Shown here in pieces: positions 24,921-34,900 of a stretch of DNA of 64,000 bases. Positions within the stretch are counted from its first letter, which is position 1. Every line of letters begins with the position of its first letter. The translations under genes and the position numbers were made by a program. The notes beneath the pieces were generated by a model that did no database searches, was not told the DNA's origin, and saw only the letters and a list, made by a program, of their open reading frames with translations. Source of the DNA: Bradyrhizobium diazoefficiens USDA 110 (GTDB taxonomy: Bacteria; Pseudomonadota; Alphaproteobacteria; Rhizobiales; Xanthobacteraceae); the NCBI RefSeq assembly GCF_000011365.1, contig NC_004463.1, positions 4,078,001-4,142,000 of the forward strand. Direction: 5' to 3'.

Positions 24921-27434
24921 ATGAAGGTTTGGCAGAACGGGGTGATTGCAGTAGTGATCTGCGGGATCACGGTTGCGGCCTCCATTGTCGTGGTGGGGTC
25001 GCCGACAGACGCGGTCGCTCAGGTGTCGCAGGGCATCGTCGTCGAAGGTAACCGCCGCGTGGAAGCGGAGACCGTTCGTTCCTATTTCAGGAGCGGTCCG
25101 GACGGGCGGCTCGACCAGGCGGCCATCGACGACGGCCTGAAGGCGCTGATCGGCACGCGGCTGTTCCAGGACGTCAAGATCAGGCGCGCCGGCGCGCAGG
25201 TCGTGGTCTCGGTGGTGGAGAACGCGGTCATCGGCCGCGTCGCTTTCGAAGGCAACAGGAAGATCAAGGACGAGCAGTTATCCGCGGAGGTGCAATCCAA
25301 GCCGCGCGGCGCCTTCTCGCGTGCGATCGTGCAGTCGGACACGCTGCGCATCGCCGAGATCTATCGACGCTCCGGCCGTTACGACGTGCACGTGACGCCC
25401 GAAATCGTCGAGCAGCCGAACAACCGCGTCGATCTCGTTTTTACGATCGCGGAGGGCGCCAAGACCGGCGTCAAGTCGATCGATTTCATCGGCAATGTCG
25501 GCTATTCGGCGGCACGGCTGCGCGACGTCATCAAGACGCATGAGGGCAATCTGCTGAGCTTCTTGGGCAACAACGACGTCTACGATCCGGACCGGATTGA
25601 GGCCGACCGCGATCTGATCCGTCGCTTCTATTTGAAGAACGGCTTCGCCGATGCGCAGGTCGTTGCCGCGCTTACCGAGTATGATCCCGGGCGCAAGGGT
25701 TTTCTCGTGACGTTCAAGATCGAGGAAGGCCAGCAATATCGCGTCGGATCCGTCGATTTTCGCTCGACCGTGCCGGGTTTCGATCCGGCCGCGTTGCGCA
25801 GCTATTCGCGGGTCAATGCGGGTTCACTCTACAATGTCGAACTGGTCGAGAAGTCGGTCGAGGATATGCAGATCGAGGCGTCGCGCAGAGGCTTTGCCTT
25901 TGCCGTCGTGCGTCCGACCGGCGACCGCAACTTCGAGGCCCAAACAGTGTCCGTTGTCTTCTCCATCGACGAAGGGCCGCGCACCTACATCGAGCGGATC
26001 AACGTTCGCGGCAACACCCGCACGCGCGACTATGTCATCCGCCGCGAATTCGACCTCTCCGAGGGCGATGCCTACAACCGCGCGCTGGTCGACCGTGCTG
26101 AACGGCGGCTGAAAAACCTCGACTTCTTCAAGTCGGTCAAGATCACCACGGAGCCGGGCTCTTCCAGCGACCGCGTGATCCTGATCGTCGATCTCGAGGA
26201 GAAGTCAACCGGCGATTTCTCGATCTCGGGCGGTTACTCGACCTCCGACGGCGCGCTGGCGGAGGTCAGCATCTCCGAACGTAACCTTTTCGGGCGCGGG
26301 CTCTACGGAAAGGCGTCGGTGACCTACGGCCAATATTCCCGGGGCGTGACGCTCTCCTTCGTCGAGCCCTATTTGCTCGAGCAAAGGATCGCGCTTGGGC
26401 TCGACTTGTCCTATCGCCAGCAAAAGGCGAACAGCTACACCAGTTACGGCGTGACCACGCTGGGGCTCTCGCCGCGCGTTGGCCTCGCCTTGCGCGAGGA
26501 TACGTCGCTGCAGTTGCGCTACTCGCTCTACCAGCAGCGCATCGAGCTTTCGAGCGCCTACAACAACTGCAACAACAATGCGTCGAATGCCTCGCTGGCC
26601 TACAATCCGACGCCCGCCTACATCAAGAACGTGCTTGGCGGCGTTGATCCCGTCTATTCCAGCGACTCCTCGTATTACGGCTACGGCTGCTATGGCGACG
26701 GCGAGTCGTCGTTGCCCGTGCGCAAGGAGTTGTCGGACGGCGCGTCCTGGACATCGGCCGTCGGCTACACGCTGACTTACAATACGCTCGACAACAACAA
26801 GAACCCGACGGACGGACTGCTGATCGACTGGCGGCAGGATTTTGCTGGAGTCGGCGGCAATGTCAGCTACCTCAAGACCGCCGTTGACGGAAAATACTAC
26901 GCGCCGCTGGTGGCTGAGATCGTCGGGCTCCTGCATCTGCAGGGCGGGGTGCTCAACAAAGTCGGCGACAAGGATCTCCGCATGCTGGATCACTTCCAGA
27001 TGGGTCCGAACCTCGTCCGCGGCTTCGCGTCCAATGGCATCGGCCCGCGCGACATCTCCTACGCCAGTTTCGGTGCGACCGGCGATGCGCTCGGCGGAAC
27101 GAAATACTGGGGTGCATCGGCCGAACTGCAAATGCCGTTCTGGTTCCTGCCGAAGGAGGTGGGGCTGAAGGGCGCGGTCTATGCCGATGCGGGCTCGCTT
27201 TGGGATTATCAGGGGCCGACGTCCTGGAGCGCCACGGGCGAGGTCAATTCGGCGGCGTGTCCCACCTGCGGGCTGCAATACGACGACAGCAAGGTCATCA
27301 GAAGCTCCGTCGGCGTCGGGTTGATCTGGCAATCGCCCTTCGGTCCGCTGCGCTTCGACTACGCCATCCCGCTGACCAAGGGAAAATACGACACCGTCCA
27401 GCAGTTCAGATTCGGGGGAGGGACGTCGTTCTAA
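24921..27434 (+). CDS. bamA: BamA/Omp85-family outer-membrane assembly protein (paralogue)
   Basis: The product is 837 aa from ATG 24921, preceded by GAGGTGTGGA; the open frame extends upstream to 24783 without a signal-like start. It has a signal anchor (VIAVVICGITVAASIVVVGS), five POTRA repeats between about residues 40 and 410 (for example IVVEGNRRVEAETVRSYF and INVRGNTRTRDYVIRREFDL), and a 16-strand Omp85 barrel. The loop-6 motif VRGF is present (LVRGFASNGIGPRD), and it ends with Phe (FRFGGGTSF). Omp85 proteins fold barrels into the outer membrane. The housekeeping bamA usually lies with lpxD and fabZ; neither is here, so this looks like an extra copy. Confidence 0.88.
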   Translation: MKVWQNGVIAVVICGITVAASIVVVGSPTDAVAQVSQGIVVEGNRRVEAETVRSYFRSGPDGRLDQAAIDDGLKALIGTRLFQDVKIRRAGAQVVVSVVENAVIGRVAFEGNRKIKDEQLSAEVQSKPRGAFSRAIVQSDTLRIAEIYRRSGRYDVHVTPEIVEQPNNRVDLVFTIAEGAKTGVKSIDFIGNVGYSAARLRDVIKTHEGNLLSFLGNNDVYDPDRIEADRDLIRRFYLKNGFADAQVVAALTEYDPGRKGFLVTFKIEEGQQYRVGSVDFRSTVPGFDPAALRSYSRVNAGSLYNVELVEKSVEDMQIEASRRGFAFAVVRPTGDRNFEAQTVSVVFSIDEGPRTYIERINVRGNTRTRDYVIRREFDLSEGDAYNRALVDRAERRLKNLDFFKSVKITTEPGSSSDRVILIVDLEEKSTGDFSISGGYSTSDGALAEVSISERNLFGRGLYGKASVTYGQYSRGVTLSFVEPYLLEQRIALGLDLSYRQQKANSYTSYGVTTLGLSPRVGLALREDTSLQLRYSLYQQRIELSSAYNNCNNNASNASLAYNPTPAYIKNVLGGVDPVYSSDSSYYGYGCYGDGESSLPVRKELSDGASWTSAVGYTLTYNTLDNNKNPTDGLLIDWRQDFAGVGGNVSYLKTAVDGKYYAPLVAEIVGLLHLQGGVLNKVGDKDLRMLDHFQMGPNLVRGFASNGIGPRDISYASFGATGDALGGTKYWGASAELQMPFWFLPKEVGLKGAVYADAGSLWDYQGPTSWSATGEVNSAACPTCGLQYDDSKVIRSSVGVGLIWQSPFGPLRFDYAIPLTKGKYDTVQQFRFGGGTSF

Positions 27435-27584
27435 GCTGCAACATCGTCGCGTTCGGCCGGGCTTCGGCTGGGCAAATGTTTCTGTACTTGCGAAAGCATT
27501 GCGCGATGTTTCCCGAGAGGTGTGGACGCTTGAGAGCACGAAGGCTTGTGGCAATCTGCGGCGGAAGTCGCGAGGAGTGACGAC

Positions 27585-27860
27585 ATGCGTAGACTGACCT
27601 TGGCATTGATGATCGCGTTCTGCGCGGCGAGCGGCGTTTCGGCCCAACCGTTCCCGCCGCCGCCTCCGCCGCCTGGCCCGCCCGGCTTCGGATCGCCGCC
27701 GCCTCCACCGCCGCCAAGGCCCATGCGCCTGCGTTGCGTGGCATTTCCTCCCGGTCCTCCGGGACCACCTCCGATCGTTTGCCGCGCTCCTCCGGCGCCT
27801 CCCGGTGCGCCGTGCGCATGCCGCGGCCCGCTCGGCCCGATACCGGGCGTGGTCAGGTAG
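27585..27860 (+). CDS. small secreted proline-rich protein, 91 aa
   Basis: ATG 27585 has GAGGAG about 9 bases upstream. A signal peptide (MRRLTLALMIAFCAASGVSA, then Q) is followed by a mature part that is nearly all Pro, Gly and Phe in two tracts (PFPPPPPPPGPPGFG and SPPPPPPPRP). A Cys-containing end (four Cys: LRCVAF, IVCRAP, APCACRG) follows. Small Pro-rich secreted proteins are frequent in Bradyrhizobium but their role is unknown to me. The Cys content suggests possible disulphides. An opposite-strand frame over the same bases (27431-27895) is Gly-rich and judged a shadow. Confidence 0.6.
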   Translation: MRRLTLALMIAFCAASGVSAQPFPPPPPPPGPPGFGSPPPPPPPRPMRLRCVAFPPGPPGPPPIVCRAPPAPPGAPCACRGPLGPIPGVVR

Positions 27861-27974
27861 ACTTGCTGCTGCGCCGTCTCTCCCTGCTTGGCCAAAGATT
27901 GCCGGTGGCCGGGGAGACAGGTACCGTATGCGCAAACGATGCCGGCCTCTCTGACGGTGTGCAGCTTGCCATCC

Positions 27975-28133
27975 TCAAAGCGCTGCTCCGAGGTCGTAGC
28001 ACTCGAACGCGAAGCGCACGCCGTGCTCCTGGCCCAGCCGCTTCATGATGGTCTCGATGTTGACGAAGGAGTTCTCGAAATAGGAATTCTTGCCGCCGTC
28101 GAGGAACGGCCTCTCCCAGTTGAACTTGTAGCG
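27975..28133 (-). pseudogene. beta-keto acid cleavage enzyme (BKACE) internal fragment
   Basis: On the minus strand, a frame ending at TGA 27975-27977 reads RYKFNWERPFLDGGKNSYFE, continuing NSFVNIETIMKRLGQEHGVR and FAFECYDLG. This resembles the segment of 3-keto-5-aminohexanoate cleavage enzymes with the FxNWERPxxD and FExECYDxGHL motifs. Everything before and after is missing: upstream it abuts an ArsR-like remnant in another frame, and downstream the similarity stops. It is a fragment of roughly 50 codons without a start. Confidence 0.6.
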
Positions 28134-28249
28134 CTGATTTCGCCATATTCGACGAGCTTGCAGACGATGAGCAGACGATGCTCATTGGCAAGCATGCGCA
28201 TCAGGGCGGCCACCCCCTTTGCCTGCCTTTCGAGTTCGTTCGTATTCAT
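28134..28249 (-). pseudogene. ArsR-type HTH regulator, truncated 5' fragment
   Basis: From ATG 28249 the minus strand encodes MNTNELERQAKGVAALMRML followed by ANEHRLLIVCKLVEYGEIS, the start of an ArsR-family winged helix. The recognition helix and C-terminal half are missing: at about 28134 the frame runs into the BKACE fragment and becomes nonsense. The junction looks like a deletion that fused two formerly separate genes. An inverted repeat 123 bp upstream (28372-28399) may be its old operator. Confidence 0.6.
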
Positions 28250-28371
28250 TCGGCGCATAACGGTGTTTCATTAGCATTAGCGTGCCAGCGGTCAAATATC
28301 GGGGCGAAAATCCGGGTTTGGCCGGTCAATGAATGGCCCGCGATTGAATGGGCGCAGCATATGCATGCGAT

Positions 28372-28399
28372 TTATACTCACATCGCTGAATGAGTATAA
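28372..28399. promoter_or_regulatory. operator-like inverted repeat
   Basis: TTATACTCA, a 10-bp spacer, then TGAGTATAA is a perfect 9-bp inverted repeat in AT-rich DNA. It lies 123 bp upstream of the truncated ArsR-type gene. ArsR-family operators are AT-rich dyads of this kind, so it may be a relict operator. Confidence 0.4.
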
Positions 28400-28662
28400 C
28401 CGAAGCCATCGCTCTCCAGGATCTCTGACATACGCCATTCGGGTGACGTGTGCACGCCCGCTCCCGCGCACGCGACGTGTGCACTGATAATCCGAAGAGG
28501 CGATTTCCGCTTCCAATTCATGCAGATATCGTCCTAGAAGAGCCAATCTACGGAAGCCTCGTCAAACGAGAATTCTCAGTCGGTCCAATCACATAAAGGG
28601 CTGATCGGAGTTAAAATACCTCAATAAGATGAATAGCTTGGACCGCAAATTTGCCACCGCGC

Positions 28663-28760
28663 CGATGATGGATTGGAACGAGAGTTCAAGTTTTACAATT
28701 GGTTAGACGCCGGCGTGTGCACGACGTGCACCGGGAGATCTAGAAAAATCTTACGACAGC
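28663..28760 (+). repeat. dispersed ~120-bp repeat, copy 2
   Basis: It shares GATGATGGATTGGAACGAGA, GGTTAGA, the GTGTGCACGACGTGCACC segment and GGGAGATC...GAAAAATC with copies 1 and 3. The first ~20 bases of the repeat are diverged. It lies 0.2 kb past the 3' end of the giant adhesin-like gene; copy 3 lies 0.8 kb before that gene's start. Confidence 0.7.
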
Positions 28761-28954
28761 ATATGAGCGCAGACGTCTTAAGGCGCTGGAAACCGCTGCG
28801 CAATGGGTGGGCGCAGGGAGGCAGTTTATCAATGAAGCGCGGAGTTCGTTGACCCTCCCGCGCAACCGCAGGACGGATCATCGTCGATCTCTACGCGGCC
28901 CGCATTTCGGCGAGGCACATCAGGTGTGGGCAGGGTGCGGAAGTTCGGCGTCCC

Positions 28955-31900
28955 CTAGGCCAGGATGAAGTTCGAATCGTGCAGCGTTCCGACGTAGTTG
29001 GTCAAGTGGATCTCGACATCGTTTGCATCCAACACGCCGTCGCCATTGACGTCGATCTGAAGGGTTGCATTCCCGCTTGCATTGTCGACGCGCGCCTCGG
29101 ATTGCGGAGCTTGCGCCGTTCCGTCGAACGTCCCGGTGCCGACGAAGTGAACCGCTCCGGTGAATCCATTCGGCCCGGTCATGTTCTTGAACGTGAACGT
29201 GTCGCTGGTTGCATCGAAATTGACGATGGTATCGCCATTGCCGGTCTGCGAGTCGCCGACGGCGTTGAAGTTGAAGTTCACGGCCGAGGACCCGACGGTG
29301 ATCATGTCGGCGCCGGCCCCGCCGGTTATCGTCGTGGCGGTCGCGCCGGTGCTGATGGTGATGAAGTCGTTGCCGGCGCTGCCGTTGACGGTCTCGGTAT
29401 TGACGACCGTGACGCCGCCAGCGGTCGATTGGAAGTTGATGGTGTCGTTGCCGGCGCCCATGTCGAACACCGTTCCGAACGACTGTTGCGTCACGGTCAG
29501 CGTGTCGTCGGAAGCGCTTCCGTTCAGCTGCGCCATATTGAACAAGCTGTCGAGCGAGTTGACGCCGGCGGCGAGGTTCAGCGTGTTGTTGCCCTGTGCG
29601 AGGTTAACCGAGACGCCGGTGACGTCGTTCAGCAATGTCAGTGTGTCGTCGGACGGCGCGCCCGAGAAGTCGTTGCTGCTGATGGATTCGACGTTGCTGA
29701 CCGCAACGGAGTTGGTGCCGCTGGCCAGTATGAGCGTGTCGTTACCGCCGCCGAGATCGATGGCGATGCCCGACACATCGTTGTTGAGCTGCACGAAGTC
29801 GTCCAGCGCGTTGCCGTTGATGTGCTGGATGTTCAACACGGTCAGCGATAGGCCGCCAGAGCTGAAGTTCAGAGTATTGTCACCCGCACCGAGATCGATG
29901 ATCGAATTGTTGTTCGGCCCGAAGACGCCGTCAGTCACCGTCAGCACGTCATCGGATGACGTTCCGTTGATGTGCTGGACATTGAAGATGTCGACCAGCG
30001 AGTTGGCGCCTGCGGCGAGATTCAGCGTGTTGTTGCCGTTGCCCAGGTTAACCGAAACGCCGGTGACGTCGTTCAGCAGCGTCAGCGTATCGTCCGAGCT
30101 ACCGGAGAAATCGCTGCCGTTCACGTTTTCTACGTTGTGGACGGTGAGTGAGTTGAGGCCGTTGGCGAGACTGACAAAGTCGTTGCCCGCGCCGCCATCG
30201 ATCGACAATCCGTTGGCGTTGTTGGTCAGGCTGATGAAGTCGTCGCCGCTGCTGCCGAGGACGTTTTCGACGTTGGTCAAGGTGAGTGAGGCGCCACCGG
30301 TCGCCAGGATCACGGTGTCGTTGCCAGCGCCGAGATCGATCGGATGCCCGAAGCTGCTGCCTCCAACCATAAGGTAGTCGTCGCCTGCCGTTCCGTGGAG
30401 GGCGTTGCCGTTGGCTCCGAGGCCCATGCTCGAGATGTCGATCGGGTTGGCTGCTGTCCCCGAGGCGAGCAGGGTGGTGACGTCGCTAAACTGGAGAACC
30501 TCGACATTGGTGAGAACGTCGGTGCCGTCCCGGGCGGAATTGGAATCCGCGACCTGGATCTGGCCGCCTGCGAGGGTCGTGATGGTGTAGGCCGAGGAGG
30601 GACCGGTATAGATGGCCATGTCGGTTCCGGCACCACCATCGATCGTGTCGGCGCCGGCCTGGCCGGTGATCTGGTCGTTGCCGCCGCCGGCATTGATCGT
30701 GTCGCTACCGCCGCCGCCGAAGAACAACTCATTGCCGCCGCCGCCGATCAGGGTGTCGTTGAAGTTCGATCCCTGGACGGAATTGACGCCGCCGGTGATG
30801 GTGTCGGTACCGACATTGGCGAGATCGCCGCCGGCCGTGCCATGTGCGGTCCCGAGCGACAGGTCGACCGTCACGGCGGCCGCCGCCTGCGCATAGGCGA
30901 TGCGTGTGTTACCGTTGCCGGTGATGGTGTCGTTACCGCCGAGGCCCTCGAACAGGTTGAAGGTGCCGCTATTGAAGGTGCCACTATCGGTGAATCCGGT
31001 CGCGTCGTAGGTGTCGGCCAATTGGCTTCCGGTCGCGCTGTTGACGCCGGAGAAGGTATCGGTTCCGACGGAGGCATCTCCCGTCGCAGTGCCGGCGGCG
31101 AGGTGGATCGTCACCCCGGCAGCAGCGCTGCTGTAGATCACCCGGGTGTTGCCGTTACCCACGATGGTGTCGTTACCGCCGAGACCTTCGAACTGGTTGA
31201 ACGTGCCGTTGTTGCCGATATTGAGGGCTCCGGCGGTGCCGAATGTGCTGGCGTCGTATGAATCGTTGAAATTGGTGCCCTGGATCGCTTCGATCGAACG
31301 CAGCGTGTCGTTACCGATGGACGCATCGCCCGTGGCTGTTCCCGCGCCCATATTGACGGTCACCGGACCAGTCGAGAAGTAGATGTTGTTGTAGCTCGCG
31401 AGGTCGAAGCCGCCGCGGCCATCGATGTAGTCGTTGCCGGCGAGACCGGTGAAGGTTTCGGTACCGGTGGCGTTGTTGCTGCCGAGCAGGGTGTCGTCGA
31501 ACATCGAAGCCTGGATGGCGTTGACACCGGAGAAGGTGTCGCTGCCGGTCGAGGCGTCACCCGAGTCGGTTCCGGCCGCGATGTCGACCGTCACTCCGCC
31601 GGTGGCGTTGACGAAGGCAAGGCGCGTGTTGCCGTTGCCCGTGATGCTGTCGTTGCCGCCCATGCCGTTGAATTCGTTGAAAGTACCGTTGGAGCCGGGA
31701 TTGACACCGGATCCCGAGAAGCCGACGGCATTGTACGTGTCGACGAAATTGGTGCCGCGGATGGATTCGATGGAAACGAGCGTATCTGTCCCGATCGTGG
31801 AGTCTCCGGTCACGGTTCCGGCTGCCATGTTGGCCGTGATACCGGACGCCGTTGCCGGGTCGAGCGCATAGTCGGCGCGGTCGAAACCACCGCGCCCATT

Positions 31901-34900
31901 GAGCGTGTCGTTGCCGCCGCGGCCGTCGAATATCTCGACCGTGCCGCTGGCGTTGTTGCTGCCGAGGAGGGTGTCGGCGAAGGCGGAGCCGATCACGGCA
32001 GCAAAGCCCGATCCGACGAGGGTATCGGTGCCGACATTCGCCGTATCGCCTGCGGCGGTGCCGTGGGCGGTTCCGGCCGCGAGGTCGACCGTCACGGCTG
32101 CGGCTGCGCTGACATAGGAGAGGCGCGTCATCGGCGCCCCCTGGCTGTTGGCATCGCTGATAATGGTGTCGTTGCCGCCGCGGCCTTCGATCTCGTTGAG
32201 GCCGAGCGGATTTCCCGCAATACCGCTGTCGCCGAGGAACCCGGACGTATTGATCGTGTCAGCGAAGTCGCTGCCGACGATGGCCTCGATGTTGACGAGC
32301 GTGTCCGAGCCTGATCCGCCGGTCACCGTACCCGCGGCAAGGTTGACGGTGATGGCGCTGGTGGCGTCGGTATAGATCGCGCGATCGAAGCCCTGGCCGC
32401 CGTCCAGCGTATCGTTGCCGCCGAGCCCCTGTAGCTTGTCGTTGCCGCCAAGGCCCTGGATGGTGTCGTCGCCGGCCGTGCCAACCAGATTATTGTTGCT
32501 GGCATCTCCGACGACGAGTGCGCCCGTCGTGACGCTGATCGTGATGGTTTTGTCGAAGGTGAGCCCTCCGGAATCGGTGTCGCGCACGACCACCTGCTGT
32601 GGGCCAGCGGACAGTGCGCCCGCAACCACCAGACTGTTGCCGCTGACCGCAAACTGGCCCCCGGCATTGTCGAGCAGCGAGAACGTTGCACTATCGCCCA
32701 CATCCGGGTCGACCGCCGAGAGTGTGCCGACAACCGTGCCGTTGGCCGTTCCCTGCGGCACGGTGGCGTTGGACAGTGAAATGGCGGTCGGCGCCTCGTT
32801 GACGTTGGTCGTCGCGATGGTGAACGTCGTGTCGTGGGACAATCCGCCGGAATCGGTGGCACGGATCGTGACCTGGTGGGAGGCCGCCTGCTCGAAGTCG
32901 AGCACGGCGGTGGTGACCAGATTGCCGTTCGAGATCGCGAACAGGCCGCCGGCATTGTCCGTGAGCGTGAAGGTGGCGCTGTCGCCCGCATCCGGATCGA
33001 TCGCCGACAGGGCGCCGACGACGGCGCCGGCCGCGCTGTTCTCCGCAACCGAGGCGTTGGACAGCAGCACGGCGGTCGGCGCCTCGTTGACGTTGCCAGT
33101 GGCGATGGTGAAGGTCTTGTCGAAGGACAGCCCACCGGCATCGGTGGCGCGGACGGTGACCAGGTGCGAGGCTGCCTGTTCGTAGTCGAGCGGGGCAGTG
33201 GTGACGATATTGCCGTTGGCGATGGCGAACAGGCCGCCGGCATCATTCGGCAGGGTGAAGGTGGCAGAATCGTTCGCATCCGGATCGATTGCCGCGAGGC
33301 TACCGACGATGGTGCCGGCGGGCGAATTCTCCAGAACGGACGCGTTCGTCAGGGTGACGTCGGTCGGAGCCTCGTTCACATTGGTGACGCCGATCTGAAG
33401 CGTCTTGCTGAAGGTGGCACCCGCGGTATCGGCGACCTGCACGACGACCTGATAGGAGGCCGCCTGCTCGAAGTCGAGCGGTGCCGTGGTCACGAGGTTG
33501 CCGTTCGAGATCGCGAACAGGCCGCCTGCGCTGTTCGTCAGCGTGAAGGCGGCGCCGTCGCCGGCGTCCGGGTCGGTGTCCGACAGCGTGCCGACGACGG
33601 TGCCGGCGGGGCTGTTCTCCGCAACGGTCGCGTTGGAAATCGCGATGTCGGTCGGTGCGTGGTTCGGCGCGATCACGGCGAAGTTGGCATCGCTTAGCGA
33701 GCCGGTGAGGCCGTTCATGACGACCACGATGTCGCTGCCGTCGATCGTGCCGTTGCCGTCGACGTCGATCTGGAGCTGGGTCTGGCCGCCGACATTGGCG
33801 AGGATCGCCTCGGTATGCGGTGTCGCGGGCGAGCCGTCGAGCACGCCCGATGCCATGAAGTGCACCGAGCCTGCGAGACCTGCGACGCCGTCCAGCAGGA
33901 ACTGGTCGTGCGCGGCATCGAAATTGTTGATCGTGTCCTCGCCGGTCATCGTGGAGGAATCGGATGCATCGGTGTAGCGGATAATGTCGGTCGCGGCGCT
34001 CGCCGTGATGACGTCGCTGCCAACGCCGCCGGTCACGGTCGTGGTGCCTGACGCGTTGGCGATGGTGATGAAGTCGGTCTGGCTGCTGCCGTTGACGTGT
34101 TCGACATTGGCGACGGTGACACCACCGGTGAAGCCGGTCAGATTCAGCGTGTCGTTGCCGGCACCGAGGTCGATGGTGTCGCCGCCGGCGTCGTTCAGCA
34201 TGGTCAGGACGTCGTCCGACGCCGTGCCGTAGATGTGCTGGACGTTGAAGGCGGTGATCGAATTGGTCCCGGCCGCAAGGTTCAGGGTGTTGTTGCCCTC
34301 TTGCAGATTGACGGTCAGGTTGCTGACATCATTCAGCAGCGTCAGCGTGTCGTCGGACGCGGCGGAGCCTGTGCCGCCGATATAGTCGCCGGTGCCAACG
34401 TTCTGGAGGCCGGTCAGCGCGAGGCTGTTGCTTCCAGCCGCGATTTGCAGGTCCGAATTGCCGCCGCCGAAGTCGATGGCGAGGCCGCTCTGGTCGTTGG
34501 TCAGGCTGTAGAAGGCATTGGCCGACGTGACGACCATATGCTCGACATTGTGGAGCGCGAAGCCTCCAAATTGCGAGCTGACCGTCAGCGTGTCGTTGCC
34601 GGCGCCGAGATCGATCGATACATCGTTGTTCGGCGAGTATAGGCCGTTGGCGATCGACAAGGAATCGTCGGAAGCCGTACCGTTGATGGTATCGACGCTG
34701 AAGATGTTGACGAAGGCGTTGGCGCCGGCGGCGAGGTTCAGCGTGTTGATGCCGTTGGCGAGGTTGACCGACAGTCCAGTTACATTGTTGAGCAGGCTCA
34801 GCGTGTCGTTGGAGAGGCTGCCGGTCGCGAAGTCGCTCCCGTTCAGGTTCTCGATATTGCTCGCGCTGACGGAGTTCGAGCCGTTGGCCAGATTGACGGT

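Larger units (their letters stand above)
28259..28954. other. intergenic region upstream of remnant regulator and downstream of giant gene
   Basis: About 0.7 kb, lower in GC than the surroundings, with no credible gene. It contains an inverted repeat (28372-28399) and dispersed-repeat copy 2 (28663-28760), listed separately. No clear terminator for the giant gene is visible. Confidence 0.5.

Noticed and set aside
26205..27935. 576-codon minus-strand frame opposite bamA
   Set aside because: The Omp85 barrel and VRGF motif identify the plus strand as coding.
28292..28546. 84-codon minus-strand frame in the region after the ArsR remnant
   Set aside because: It has no ribosome-binding site and no family pattern, and it overlaps the inverted repeat.
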